Below the pieces are notes generated by a model. That model worked only from the letters and a program-made list of their open reading frames with translations. It ran no database searches and was not told where the DNA came from. Positions 34,054 to 41,729 of a stretch of 43,444 bases of DNA are shown here, one piece after another (positions within the stretch are counted from its first letter, which is position 1; each line of letters starts with the position of its first letter). The position numbers were made by a program, and so were the translations under genes. The stretch is from Bacillota bacterium (GTDB taxonomy: Bacteria; Bacillota; Clostridia; Peptostreptococcales; Anaerovoracaceae): NCBI GenBank assembly GCA_017431785.1, contig JAFRKJ010000075.1, forward strand, positions 1 to 43,444, read 5' to 3'.

Positions 34054-34279
34054 TCCTTCTCCTTTCAGTTCTCCTGTCCTGTTGTGGAGAGTCGCAATTC
34101 TTCCTTCTATTGTTCACATTCGATTACCAACTCTTGAATTAAGCCTATAATAATAAAGATACAGAAATAACGAGATTTCCCAGGTCAACGAAAAAAAGTA
34201 ATAAAAAAATTGATTATCTTTTGTCTGATTCGTTCTGTTTCCAGATCGATCATTCAACATAATAAAGAGCGCGTTCTTA

Positions 34280-34288
34280 TGTTATAAT
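34280..34288 (+). promoter_or_regulatory. extended -10 promoter of the M3 peptidase gene
   Basis: TGtTATAAT (TG at 34280-34281, perfect -10 at 34283-34288) ends six bases before the ATG at 34295. No good -35 is seen, as is common for extended -10 promoters. The rest of the 34054-34282 gap is AT-rich. I find no gene there, and the promoter of the giant gene on the other strand is not clearly recognisable, although a TTGACC and a TATTAT are present at unsuitable spacing. Confidence 0.75.
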
Positions 34289-34294
34289 GACCCC

Positions 34295-36034
34295 ATGATG
34301 AAGAAAAAACTACTGACAATTACATTGAGCGTTATTCTCGCCTTTGCATTCACGCTCACAGGCTGCGGGGAAGAAGCGCCGATCGGCGCAGATGTTACGA
34401 AGAATGTTGCAGGCGTAGAATACTATCACTATGACCCTGCTGACTTCAACGCAATGTGCGACGAGCTGGAAGACCTGGCTACAGGCGATGATGCAAAAGC
34501 CATCATTGAGACATACGATAAGCTCTATGCGGAATGTGAGGAGCTGGATACCCTTTACTCCGTCATCTACGTCATGTACTCCACCGATGTAACCAATGAT
34601 TACTATTCCAAAGAGCAGCTGTATTCCTATGACAAGCTCGAAAAGTGCTGCGACAAACTCTGCGCTGTCTGCCGTAAAGTCACGGAAGGTCCTTGCGCGG
34701 AACAATTCAAGGAACATGTCGGCAAAGATGCCTTTGATGTCTTCGCGGAATATGAACCGATGAGCAAACGGGAGAAGGAACTCACCAAGAAAGAGAAGAA
34801 GCTCGTTGACGAATACTATGATGTGATCGAAGAAGCAGAGAAAGCCACTTATACCTACAAGGGTGAAGATTGGGATTTCGATAGGATAAACAGCGACGAG
34901 GGCGCAGAGCTGTCCATGTCAGATTATGAGGGCTACGTTGAGATCTTTGATGGACTGCAGAAGATCGCCAACGACTCTGCCGGACCGATTTTTCTGAAGC
35001 TGGTACAGATCAGAAACGAGCTTGCCAAGCTGAATGGCTACGATAATTATGCGGCGTATGCAGATGAACAGGAGTACTGCAGGGATTACACAGAAGATGA
35101 AATCCGGCAGCTTCATAAGGACGTAAAGAAGATCGCTAAACCCTACTTCATCAGTTATTACAACTCCTATGATGAGCAAGTCACATCCAATATGTCCACG
35201 AAAAAACTCCTGCAGACGCTGCAGAAGTACACTGCAGAGGTGGACGAGCTGGCTTCCTCTTCCTGCCAGCAGATGATCGATGAAAATCTCTTCTCGATCG
35301 GCGATGAATCCTGCCGCCAGGACGGGGCGTTTACCACATACATCCGCAAAGCAAATAGGCCGTTTATCTCTATGACCCTCGATGAACAGCGCGATTTCAT
35401 TGTTCTGTCTCATGAGTTTGGCCATTTCACAGAATACAACAATGAAACACAAACGAACATTCTGACTGACAGTGACAACATTGATCTGGCGGAAATTGCT
35501 TCCAACGGGCTCCAGGGATTGATGACACATTTCTACGATGAAATATACAAAGTGCAGAAAGACGCAGCCAAACGGGACGCTGTCGGTGAGCTGCTTGAAA
35601 ATGTCATCGACGGATGCGTCGAGGATGAATTCCAGCGCGCTGTTTATGAGAATCCGGATATGACCCTGGAGGAGATCAACGCTCTGTACGCAAAGACATA
35701 CTCCGAATACAATGAATGGGCAGAAGGGGATCCCGGATATTCATGGGTTTATATCAGCCACAACTTTGAGGCTCCAATGTATTACATCAGTTATACGGTC
35801 AGCGCACTTGCCGCGCTGCAGATCTGGAACCAGAGTACGAAAAACTTTGATAAAGGTGTGAAGACATGGGAGAAGTTTATAGACTACGGGACCTATAATC
35901 AGACATACCTCGATATCGTGGAAAAATGCGGACTGCTTAAATTTACAGACAAGGGCGCTGTGAAGAAAATCTGCAGGCCGGCTCTCAAAGCAATCAGCAC
36001 AGAGAAGGATTATAATTATGGCTTTGAAAATTAA
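34295..36034 (+). CDS. M3-family oligopeptidase-like lipoprotein
   Basis: The 579-residue protein begins with a lipoprotein signal (KKKLLTITLSVILAFAFTL) and lipobox LTGC (Cys25), so it is probably anchored outside the membrane. The rest is a helical M3/PepF-type metallopeptidase with the zinc motif HEFGH (H373, E374, H377) and a downstream LAEIASNGLQ segment providing the third ligand Glu. M3 enzymes are usually cytosolic, so a surface lipoprotein version is less common. No ribosome binding site precedes the ATG. A -10 box ends six bases before it, so a leaderless mRNA is predicted. A second ATG follows immediately. The 3' end overlaps the MBL gene by 17 bases, suggesting co-transcription. 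Peptide scavenging is the likely role. Confidence 0.9.
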   Translation: MMKKKLLTITLSVILAFAFTLTGCGEEAPIGADVTKNVAGVEYYHYDPADFNAMCDELEDLATGDDAKAIIETYDKLYAECEELDTLYSVIYVMYSTDVTNDYYSKEQLYSYDKLEKCCDKLCAVCRKVTEGPCAEQFKEHVGKDAFDVFAEYEPMSKREKELTKKEKKLVDEYYDVIEEAEKATYTYKGEDWDFDRINSDEGAELSMSDYEGYVEIFDGLQKIANDSAGPIFLKLVQIRNELAKLNGYDNYAAYADEQEYCRDYTEDEIRQLHKDVKKIAKPYFISYYNSYDEQVTSNMSTKKLLQTLQKYTAEVDELASSSCQQMIDENLFSIGDESCRQDGAFTTYIRKANRPFISMTLDEQRDFIVLSHEFGHFTEYNNETQTNILTDSDNIDLAEIASNGLQGLMTHFYDEIYKVQKDAAKRDAVGELLENVIDGCVEDEFQRAVYENPDMTLEEINALYAKTYSEYNEWAEGDPGYSWVYISHNFEAPMYYISYTVSALAALQIWNQSTKNFDKGVKTWEKFIDYGTYNQTYLDIVEKCGLLKFTDKGAVKKICRPALKAISTEKDYNYGFEN

Positions 36035-37241
36035 CATCATCCGGGGCCAGAACCAAATCGGCGGCTCCATCATCGAACTATATACAGATAGTACACGCAT
36101 CATTCTTGACGTAGGCATGAATCTCGGCGAAAGCAAACTGCACACTTCGGTGCCTGATGTCCCGGGCCTGTTCAAGGGCTATCCGATTTACGATGCGATC
36201 TTCGTGTCTCACTATCACTCAGACCATATGGGGCTCCTCAAGTATGTGCTGCCGGAGATTCCGGTCTACATGGGGCGCACCGCTTATCGCGTCGCACACG
36301 CTTTGAGCAAACACCAGGGCGGAAAACTCGGATTCCGCCCTGCATTTCTTGATGCAGAAAAGCCCGTCACCATCGGTGATATCACGGTGACACCGATTCC
36401 TTGTGATCATTCCGCGTACGGTTCATTTATGTTCCTCGTTTCTTCCGGCGGAAAAACGGTTCTGTATTCTGCGGATTTCCGTTCAACTGGCCGCAGTGAT
36501 TTCGATGCGCTTCTTGAAACGCTGCCTGAAGTAGACGTGCTTATCACAGAAGGAACCACCCTTTCCCGCGGGCTCGATTTTCACGAACCGAGCGAACAGG
36601 AACTCGAAGATTTTGCAGTGGAAACGCTTCGGGCACACAAGGGTCCGTCCGTGGTCTATCTCTCTGCGCAGAATGTGGAGAGAATCATCACTGCTTACAA
36701 CGCATCAAAGCGCACAAACAGAAGATTCATCATGGACGACCTCACCAGCACTGTTGCCGAAGCGGCCGGGTTGGACTTTGATGCCTATGTGCTGAGGCCA
36801 TCCCACTCCTTCGCAGATCTGGGAGAGATCGTCTCCACCAGCATGCATGGCCGTGAAAGCAGTCCTTACCCTGCCGTGTCTGACAAAAAGGCCTTCGGTT
36901 CACCGGACTTCCTTCTTTGTCTGACGCCGCAGAGTCTGATCAACTTCCGGAAGGTCGCACAGCGCTCTTCCTTTAAGGACAGCGTTCTGTTCTTCGCGCG
37001 CCGCGAAACGCATATGCTCAAACCGGCAACGGCAGCCTTTATTGCATTTATGGAATCATTGGGCGCTGTCGTTCCGACGCTCCATACAAGCGGTCACGCT
37101 GACAGCAATACAATAGACCGGCTGATTCGCGATGTCAGGCCATCGGTCATCATTCCGGTCCATACGGAACTTGCCTCCTGGTTCGCCCGTTATGAGGACG
37201 AATGTGAGGTCATCTATGATTGTCATGATTATGAAGTTTAA
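36018..37241 (+). CDS. MBL-fold/beta-CASP-like metallohydrolase
   Basis: The 407-residue protein has a metallo-beta-lactamase fold with the metal motif SHYHSDHMG (H65, H67, D69, H70), further ligands in IPCDHSAYG and YSADFR, and a C-terminal LHTSGHADSNTIDRL plus VIIPVHTE. That ending is typical of beta-CASP enzymes related to RNase J and CPSF, although it is shorter than RNase J (about 550 residues) and lacks the dimerisation C-terminus. RNA or nucleotide hydrolysis is likely; the substrate is unknown. An AAGGA site lies in the end of the peptidase gene, and the start overlaps it by 17 bases. Its stop overlaps the convergent CARF-nuclease gene by four bases. Confidence 0.87.
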   Translation: MALKINIIRGQNQIGGSIIELYTDSTRIILDVGMNLGESKLHTSVPDVPGLFKGYPIYDAIFVSHYHSDHMGLLKYVLPEIPVYMGRTAYRVAHALSKHQGGKLGFRPAFLDAEKPVTIGDITVTPIPCDHSAYGSFMFLVSSGGKTVLYSADFRSTGRSDFDALLETLPEVDVLITEGTTLSRGLDFHEPSEQELEDFAVETLRAHKGPSVVYLSAQNVERIITAYNASKRTNRRFIMDDLTSTVAEAAGLDFDAYVLRPSHSFADLGEIVSTSMHGRESSPYPAVSDKKAFGSPDFLLCLTPQSLINFRKVAQRSSFKDSVLFFARRETHMLKPATAAFIAFMESLGAVVPTLHTSGHADSNTIDRLIRDVRPSVIIPVHTELASWFARYEDECEVIYDCHDYEV

Positions 37242-38392
37242 GGTCTGAGTCTTTCGATCAGCCGACCTTTCTCAAGATCACCAAGTTCAACAACTTCAAT
37301 ATTTAACTCAGCAGCTCTCATCCTCATGAGAGCTCTGTTTCTGCTTGCCGGAGCTGACGTTACGATCATCGCTCTGGAGCCTCTTCCTCCGAATCTGTCT
37401 CTGAGCACCGCGAGTTCGTTAAGGGCTTCTGTTCTGATTTCGCTGGTTTTGCAGCTGATGAACAACGGCGTTATCCCTTGAATGGCAATGACGTCGATTT
37501 CGTTGGTGACCGCATTCCTCTGGGTCATGCCGCCTTCCCAGTTGACAACAGCGCTGAGAACTACATCGTCGAAGCAACCCGCTTCAAGACATGCTCTGTA
37601 AACCTGCAGTTCCAGAACGGACCCGATATCCCGCAGCCAGAAGCGAACCGTTTCATCCGGAAAGTCGAAGCTGATGACATCATGTCCGATGTTGAGATTC
37701 CTGACCAATCCTGCGTTGTTCAGTTCACGCAGCATGCCTTCCTCTGCTGTCGCCGTACCGTGATCGACCCGAACCGTTCTCGGTCCCTCGGCATGTAGCG
37801 CTCCCACTTCCGATGAGGAAACCATCTGTATGTATGCAATCTGTCTTCTCCAGATCCTGCGGTACTTGCGGAAGATCGTAAACAGCGCGTCGATTTGAGA
37901 AAGCTTGTCCTTCAGCAGGTTGTTGTCTTCCCTTCCCGGGAGGAGCGTTCCTCCTGCCATGAGGAAGCAGGATTTCGTATCCAGCGTCACATTGCAGGCG
38001 AGGTTTCTGGCGAATGGAGCATTCTGAATCTCAAAGAATGAGTTCCTCTTGCGGCTGTACGTAAACACAGGCGTGTCTCCACAGGCTGCCCCTGCCGCAA
38101 AGAGCGACGCGTCAGTACCTCCCGATATATCGATGGCGCAGTCTTCGTGAGTGTCCAGAATGCTGCTCAATTGCTTTTCGACTTTGGCTGCATCGAGCAA
38201 ACTCACCGGGACGACGGTGATTCTGACCGGACAGTCCCTGTACTCGAAATACTTGCTGAGCGATTCCCGCAGCGCTTTGTCTGATACGGTCTCCGGCGGG
38301 CAGAGCATAATCAGTTCCTCCGGCCGGAACATCTCTGTTGCCAGAACATTTTCTATTGGTTTTTCATCATATAATTCGATCAGTGTTTTCAT
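37238..38392 (-). CDS. stand-alone CARF-nuclease-like protein (DUF1887, Card1/Can2-like)
   Basis: The 384-residue protein resembles Card1/Can2 (DUF1887): an N-terminal CARF-like Rossmann domain with the loop IDISGGTDAS (about 87-96), a linking winged-helix-like region (about 200-260), and a C-terminal restriction-endonuclease-like domain. The nuclease motif reads NEIDV (D300) followed by FISCKTS (K315), with an upstream Glu in VLELQ. In Card1 the equivalent is D-x-ECK; here the Glu is Ser, a variant I recall in other DUF1887 proteins. Card1 is activated by cyclic tetra-adenylate from type III CRISPR complexes, but no CRISPR array or cas gene is in this window. No ribosome binding site is well placed; a -10 TATTAT ends six bases before the ATG. 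Its 3' end meets the MBL gene. Confidence 0.82.
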   Translation of the reverse strand: MKTLIELYDEKPIENVLATEMFRPEELIMLCPPETVSDKALRESLSKYFEYRDCPVRITVVPVSLLDAAKVEKQLSSILDTHEDCAIDISGGTDASLFAAGAACGDTPVFTYSRKRNSFFEIQNAPFARNLACNVTLDTKSCFLMAGGTLLPGREDNNLLKDKLSQIDALFTIFRKYRRIWRRQIAYIQMVSSSEVGALHAEGPRTVRVDHGTATAEEGMLRELNNAGLVRNLNIGHDVISFDFPDETVRFWLRDIGSVLELQVYRACLEAGCFDDVVLSAVVNWEGGMTQRNAVTNEIDVIAIQGITPLFISCKTSEIRTEALNELAVLRDRFGGRGSRAMIVTSAPASRNRALMRMRAAELNIEVVELGDLEKGRLIERLRP

Positions 38393-38398
38393 AGTAAA

Positions 38399-38427
38399 AT
38401 AATACCCCTTAACTGCTGCAAATACAA
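38399..38427 (-). promoter_or_regulatory. candidate promoter of the CARF-nuclease-like gene
   Basis: On the minus strand -10 TATTAT (38399-38404) lies six bases before the ATG, with a weak -35 TTGTAT (38422-38427) at 17-base spacing. This again predicts a leaderless message. The -35 region is close to, but does not overlap, the strong divergent promoter at 38450-38478. Confidence 0.55.
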
Positions 38428-38449
38428 TAATACTGTTTCTGAAAAACGG

Positions 38450-38478
38450 TTGACAAACACTTTTTGCTATTATATAAT
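38450..38478 (+). promoter_or_regulatory. consensus sigma-A promoter of the acyl-CoA ligase operon
   Basis: Both hexamers are perfect: -35 TTGACA (38450-38455), 17-base spacer, -10 TATAAT (38473-38478). The leader of about 33 bases ends in AAAGGAGG directly before the ATG at 38518. This is the strongest-looking promoter in the window. Confidence 0.93.
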
Positions 38479-38517
38479 GCGTATAGTGAATTAATCATTG
38501 TGATATAAAGGAGGATT

Positions 38518-40191
38518 ATGGCTATGACCTATAAACCTGAAACTTATGACGCTCAGATGTTTATCGACACATTTGAACACGAATACACCTGGCTGAACGG
38601 CTTTATGCGTAACGTCAGAAGATATGGAAACAGACCGGCGCTCATCGACCCAAGCACGGACACTACCTGGACATACAAAGAACTGGATGAAGAGTGCAAC
38701 CAGTTCGCACACGCTTTAAAGGAGGATAATGTCGGCAAAAATGACGTCGTTATGTCCATCCTCAACAACTGTCCGGAATTCTGTTTCACATACATTGCAC
38801 CAAGAAAGGTCGGCGCAATCATTACATTGGCGAACTACAAACTTTCACCGGGAGAACTCGCGAGACTGATCGAGCACAATGAACCGAAGGTTGTTATGTA
38901 CTGCGCTGAAATCCGTGATACGATCGTGGAAGCAGAGAAGCTGTCTGCTTATAAACCACTAAGATGGATCATGTGCGACAACCTGGATGGTTTCGACCTC
39001 CCTCTTGGACACATCCATTACAGAGACTATGTTAAGAATCACAGCACGGAAGTTCCTGCCATGGATTTCCCACATCATATTTATGACGAGGTCGTTCGTA
39101 TGTGCACCAGCGGAACATCGGCTCTGCCGAAGAATGTACCGCTGAACGATATCAACGAAGTACTTTCTGCACACGATGCGATCATGCACTATCCGCTCAA
39201 CTGCAAGGATGTCTGCATGAACATGACGCCGCTGTTCCACAGAGGCGGCAGCCACTCCGGCGGAACATGCCCGACTTTCTACATCGGTGCCTGCCTGATC
39301 CTGCTGCGCGCTTTCTCACCGCGTGTCACGCTGAATTATGTTGAAAAATATAAGATCACCTTCCTGACCGGTTCCCCGTCATCCCTCGAGATGCTGGCCA
39401 GAACCCAGGAAAGAGATCCGCAGGATCTCTCCACACTGAGAGGCCTGGTCACCATGGGCGCACCGCTTGAGAAAGCAGCCTGCGAGCGTTTCCTGGAGAT
39501 CCTCACGCCGAACATCTTCAATGGATACGGCACAACAGAAACCTTCTGGAACTCCTTCCTCAGACCGTATGACCTGCCGGAATATGCTGGTGCCGTCGGC
39601 GGCAGCTGCACCGATGACGAAGTGCGTGTCGTTAAGATTTACGAAGATCGCAAAGCCGAACCAGATGATCTGGTTCCGACGGATAACGAAACCGTCGGTG
39701 AAGTCATTCTGTACTGCCCGGGCAAGACAACTTACAGCTATTACAAGAATCCGGAAGAACAGGAAGCAAAATTCTACAAGGGCTGGATGTATACCAACGA
39801 CCTTGGGTTCTGGGATGAGCACCTCTATGTTACCATCAACGGCCGTAAGGATGATATGATCGTCAGCGCAGGCGAGAACATTTATCCGACACAGGTCGAA
39901 GAAGCCATCAATGAATTCGACAGAGTTGCTGACTGCATGGTCACCGCTGTTCCTGACGCTGCCCGCGGACAGGCCATTGCGGCTTATATCGTTCCTAAGG
40001 ATGATGACCTGACGATCAAGGACGTCTTCGACTTCTGTCTCGAGACACCGATGCTCTCCGCTTACAAGAGACCAAGATGGTACAAACTTGTCGACAGTCT
40101 TCCGATGACTGCAACAGGCAAGAAAATGCACTACGCTCTGAAGGCGCAGGCTGAGAAGGATCTCGAAGCAGGTGTATTAAAGAGAAAGTAG
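38518..40191 (+). CDS. AMP-forming acyl-CoA synthetase/ligase family protein
   Basis: The 557-residue protein belongs to the ANL superfamily, which activates carboxylic acids with ATP and transfers them to CoA. The phosphate loop (A3) reads CTSGTSALPKNVP (196-208) instead of the usual TSGTTGxPKG. The other core motifs are sound: NGYGTTETFW (A5), GWMYTNDLGFWDE (A7), INGRKDDMIVSAGENIYPTQVE (A8, shown in full as residues about 440-461) and the catalytic lysine in TATGKKMHYAL (A10). The altered P-loop may slow ATP use or simply be lineage-specific. The start has a very strong AAAGGAGG site and an ideal promoter. The thioesterase gene follows eight bases after the stop codon. Likely substrate: a fatty or aromatic acid. 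Confidence 0.88.
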   Translation: MAMTYKPETYDAQMFIDTFEHEYTWLNGFMRNVRRYGNRPALIDPSTDTTWTYKELDEECNQFAHALKEDNVGKNDVVMSILNNCPEFCFTYIAPRKVGAIITLANYKLSPGELARLIEHNEPKVVMYCAEIRDTIVEAEKLSAYKPLRWIMCDNLDGFDLPLGHIHYRDYVKNHSTEVPAMDFPHHIYDEVVRMCTSGTSALPKNVPLNDINEVLSAHDAIMHYPLNCKDVCMNMTPLFHRGGSHSGGTCPTFYIGACLILLRAFSPRVTLNYVEKYKITFLTGSPSSLEMLARTQERDPQDLSTLRGLVTMGAPLEKAACERFLEILTPNIFNGYGTTETFWNSFLRPYDLPEYAGAVGGSCTDDEVRVVKIYEDRKAEPDDLVPTDNETVGEVILYCPGKTTYSYYKNPEEQEAKFYKGWMYTNDLGFWDEHLYVTINGRKDDMIVSAGENIYPTQVEEAINEFDRVADCMVTAVPDAARGQAIAAYIVPKDDDLTIKDVFDFCLETPMLSAYKRPRWYKLVDSLPMTATGKKMHYALKAQAEKDLEAGVLKRK

Positions 40192-40199
40192 GCGATAAA

Positions 40200-40628
40200 A
40201 TGTGGAGTTTCAAAAGACAAGTAAACTATTATGAAACAGACAGAATGGGTGTTGTTCATCACTCCAACTATCTGAGATATCTGGAAGAAGCTCGTTACGT
40301 CTGGATGGAAGAAATGGGCCTGCCTTATCCGGAGTTTGAAAAGCAGGGCGTCATTATTCCTTGCACGACCGCTGAGGAAACATTCCTGAACTTTCTCCGC
40401 TACGGCGATGTCTTCTCTGTACATATGGAAATGTACAAGTTCACAGGGCTGAGAATGCACTTCAGGTATGAGGTGTATAACGAAACCACAGGGGCTCTCT
40501 GCCTCACAGCTGAAACTGTACATTATACGACAACCAGAGAGGATTACAAACCGACCAGCATCAAGAGAAGCCATCCGGAGCTCTTTGAAAAGGTCATGGA
40601 GTTGGTGTCTGATACAAAAGGAAAATAG
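40200..40628 (+). CDS. hot-dog-fold acyl-CoA thioesterase (YbgC/4HBT-like)
   Basis: The 142-residue protein has the hot-dog signature YYETDRMGVVHHSNYLRYLE (about 10-29), with the catalytic Asp of 4-hydroxybenzoyl-CoA-thioesterase-like enzymes in the ETDRMG segment. It would hydrolyse acyl-CoA or acyl-ACP thioesters. It lies eight bases after the acyl-CoA ligase gene and shares its promoter and the terminator at 40663-40698. A ligase and a thioesterase in one operon may form a control pair or act on different substrates. The ribosome binding site is weak (GTAGGCG region). Confidence 0.9.
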   Translation: MWSFKRQVNYYETDRMGVVHHSNYLRYLEEARYVWMEEMGLPYPEFEKQGVIIPCTTAEETFLNFLRYGDVFSVHMEMYKFTGLRMHFRYEVYNETTGALCLTAETVHYTTTREDYKPTSIKRSHPELFEKVMELVSDTKGK

Positions 40629-40662
40629 TATCATTAATCTTCTACATTAATGTACACCTTCA

Positions 40663-40698
40663 AAAGAGGCTATCTGATTTCGCTCAGATAGCCTCTTT
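40663..40698. terminator. bidirectional intrinsic terminator
   Basis: A perfect 15-bp stem (40663-40677 with 40684-40698) with a six-base loop TTTCGC carries T-rich ends in both directions. It therefore serves both the thioesterase gene (plus, stop at 40628) and the LysR gene (minus, stop at 40711). Confidence 0.92.
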
Positions 40699-40710
40699 CC
40701 CTTCTCTTGT

Positions 40711-41565
40711 TTATTTCTTTTTTAGTATTTCCAAGAAGAGTGCTGCCGCCGGATTCAGCAGCGATGATTTCCACGCCGCAATACAGTCTATGGTATAACT
40801 CTCTTCGTCCAATGTGTTGATCTCCAACTTTGAAACATCTGTATCATCGAGCAACGAAGAAGGAAGAAACGACACGCCCAGCCCGGCGTTCACCGAAAGG
40901 ATCACTGATGAAACATCGTCAAATGTATTCGTGATCTGCGGAGTGAATCGATGCGTCCTGCAATAGTTCATAGCCTGCATATAGAGAATCGGATCTGCCT
41001 CCTCAGAAATCAGAATGAACTTCTCTGAGGAAAGCGGCTTCGCCACCTTTGCATTCTTGACGAGAGCCAGTGTCTCTTTGTGTGTTTTCAGGTATTCAAA
41101 GTTCTCGGAATCCAGGAGCATATCCCTGTATATAAACCAGAAATCGTACGGCGCATCCGTATCGTCCATCAGACTTTCTCCACTTGAAATGTGCGTGAGG
41201 TCCACCATGATGTCGGGATACTTTTCATGAAACGCAGCCAGAGCATCAGACAGATACTGCTGAGACGCACTGACGACGGCAATTGACAGCCTTCCTGCCA
41301 TACCTTCGTGAATCTGTTTCACCGCGTAGGTGCCTTTGCGTGCAGCATCTGCAATTTCCTGCGCGTAAGGCAGAAAGATTCTCCCCTCGTCAGTGAGCTG
41401 CACATCTCTTTTCGTTCTATAAAAAAGACGCACATCCAGCTGTGATTCAAGATCGCTGATCTGGCGGCTGATGGTAGACTGAGGCACGCCAAGCTGTCGT
41501 GCAGCGCCTGTGAAATTCAATGTTTTGCTGACTGCGAGGAAACTCGCGATCTGGTTCAGGTGCAT
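40711..41565 (-). CDS. LysR-family transcriptional regulator
   Basis: The 284-residue protein has the classic N-terminal helix-turn-helix (FLAVSKTLNFTGAARQLGVP, then QSTISRQISDLESQLDVRLF, residues about 8-48) and a C-terminal effector-binding domain of two Rossmann-like lobes. The effector is unknown. The ATG follows a GAGGAG site. It is divergent from the FabF-like gene across 164 bases and, as is usual for LysR proteins, probably regulates that neighbour and itself. Both this gene and the thioesterase end at a shared terminator. Confidence 0.93.
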   Translation of the reverse strand: MHLNQIASFLAVSKTLNFTGAARQLGVPQSTISRQISDLESQLDVRLFYRTKRDVQLTDEGRIFLPYAQEIADAARKGTYAVKQIHEGMAGRLSIAVVSASQQYLSDALAAFHEKYPDIMVDLTHISSGESLMDDTDAPYDFWFIYRDMLLDSENFEYLKTHKETLALVKNAKVAKPLSSEKFILISEEADPILYMQAMNYCRTHRFTPQITNTFDDVSSVILSVNAGLGVSFLPSSLLDDTDVSKLEINTLDEESYTIDCIAAWKSSLLNPAAALFLEILKKK

Positions 41566-41729
41566 GAAAAACTCCTCTGTATTGACATTCCGCCGCTATG
41601 GGTGCTACCATAAAATCGGCAGAAAACCTGCTGAAATCGCAGCAGATTTTTAATACAAAAAACGTGTTTTTATTCACAATTAATCCGTTTTTGCTATTGT
41701 AATATACACCCCCGAAAAAGTAAAGAATT
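41566..41729. promoter_or_regulatory. divergent LysR/fabF control region with dyad sites
   Basis: This interval holds a perfect six-base dyad CTGCTG-N6-CAGCAG (41628-41645), a plausible LysR operator, and a second symmetric element AAAAACGTGTTTTT (41658-41671). The plus-strand promoter of the FabF-like gene is not clear: TTCACA and several TATT/TAAT hexamers are at imperfect spacings. The ribosome binding site for it is weak (GTAAAG). Confidence 0.5.
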
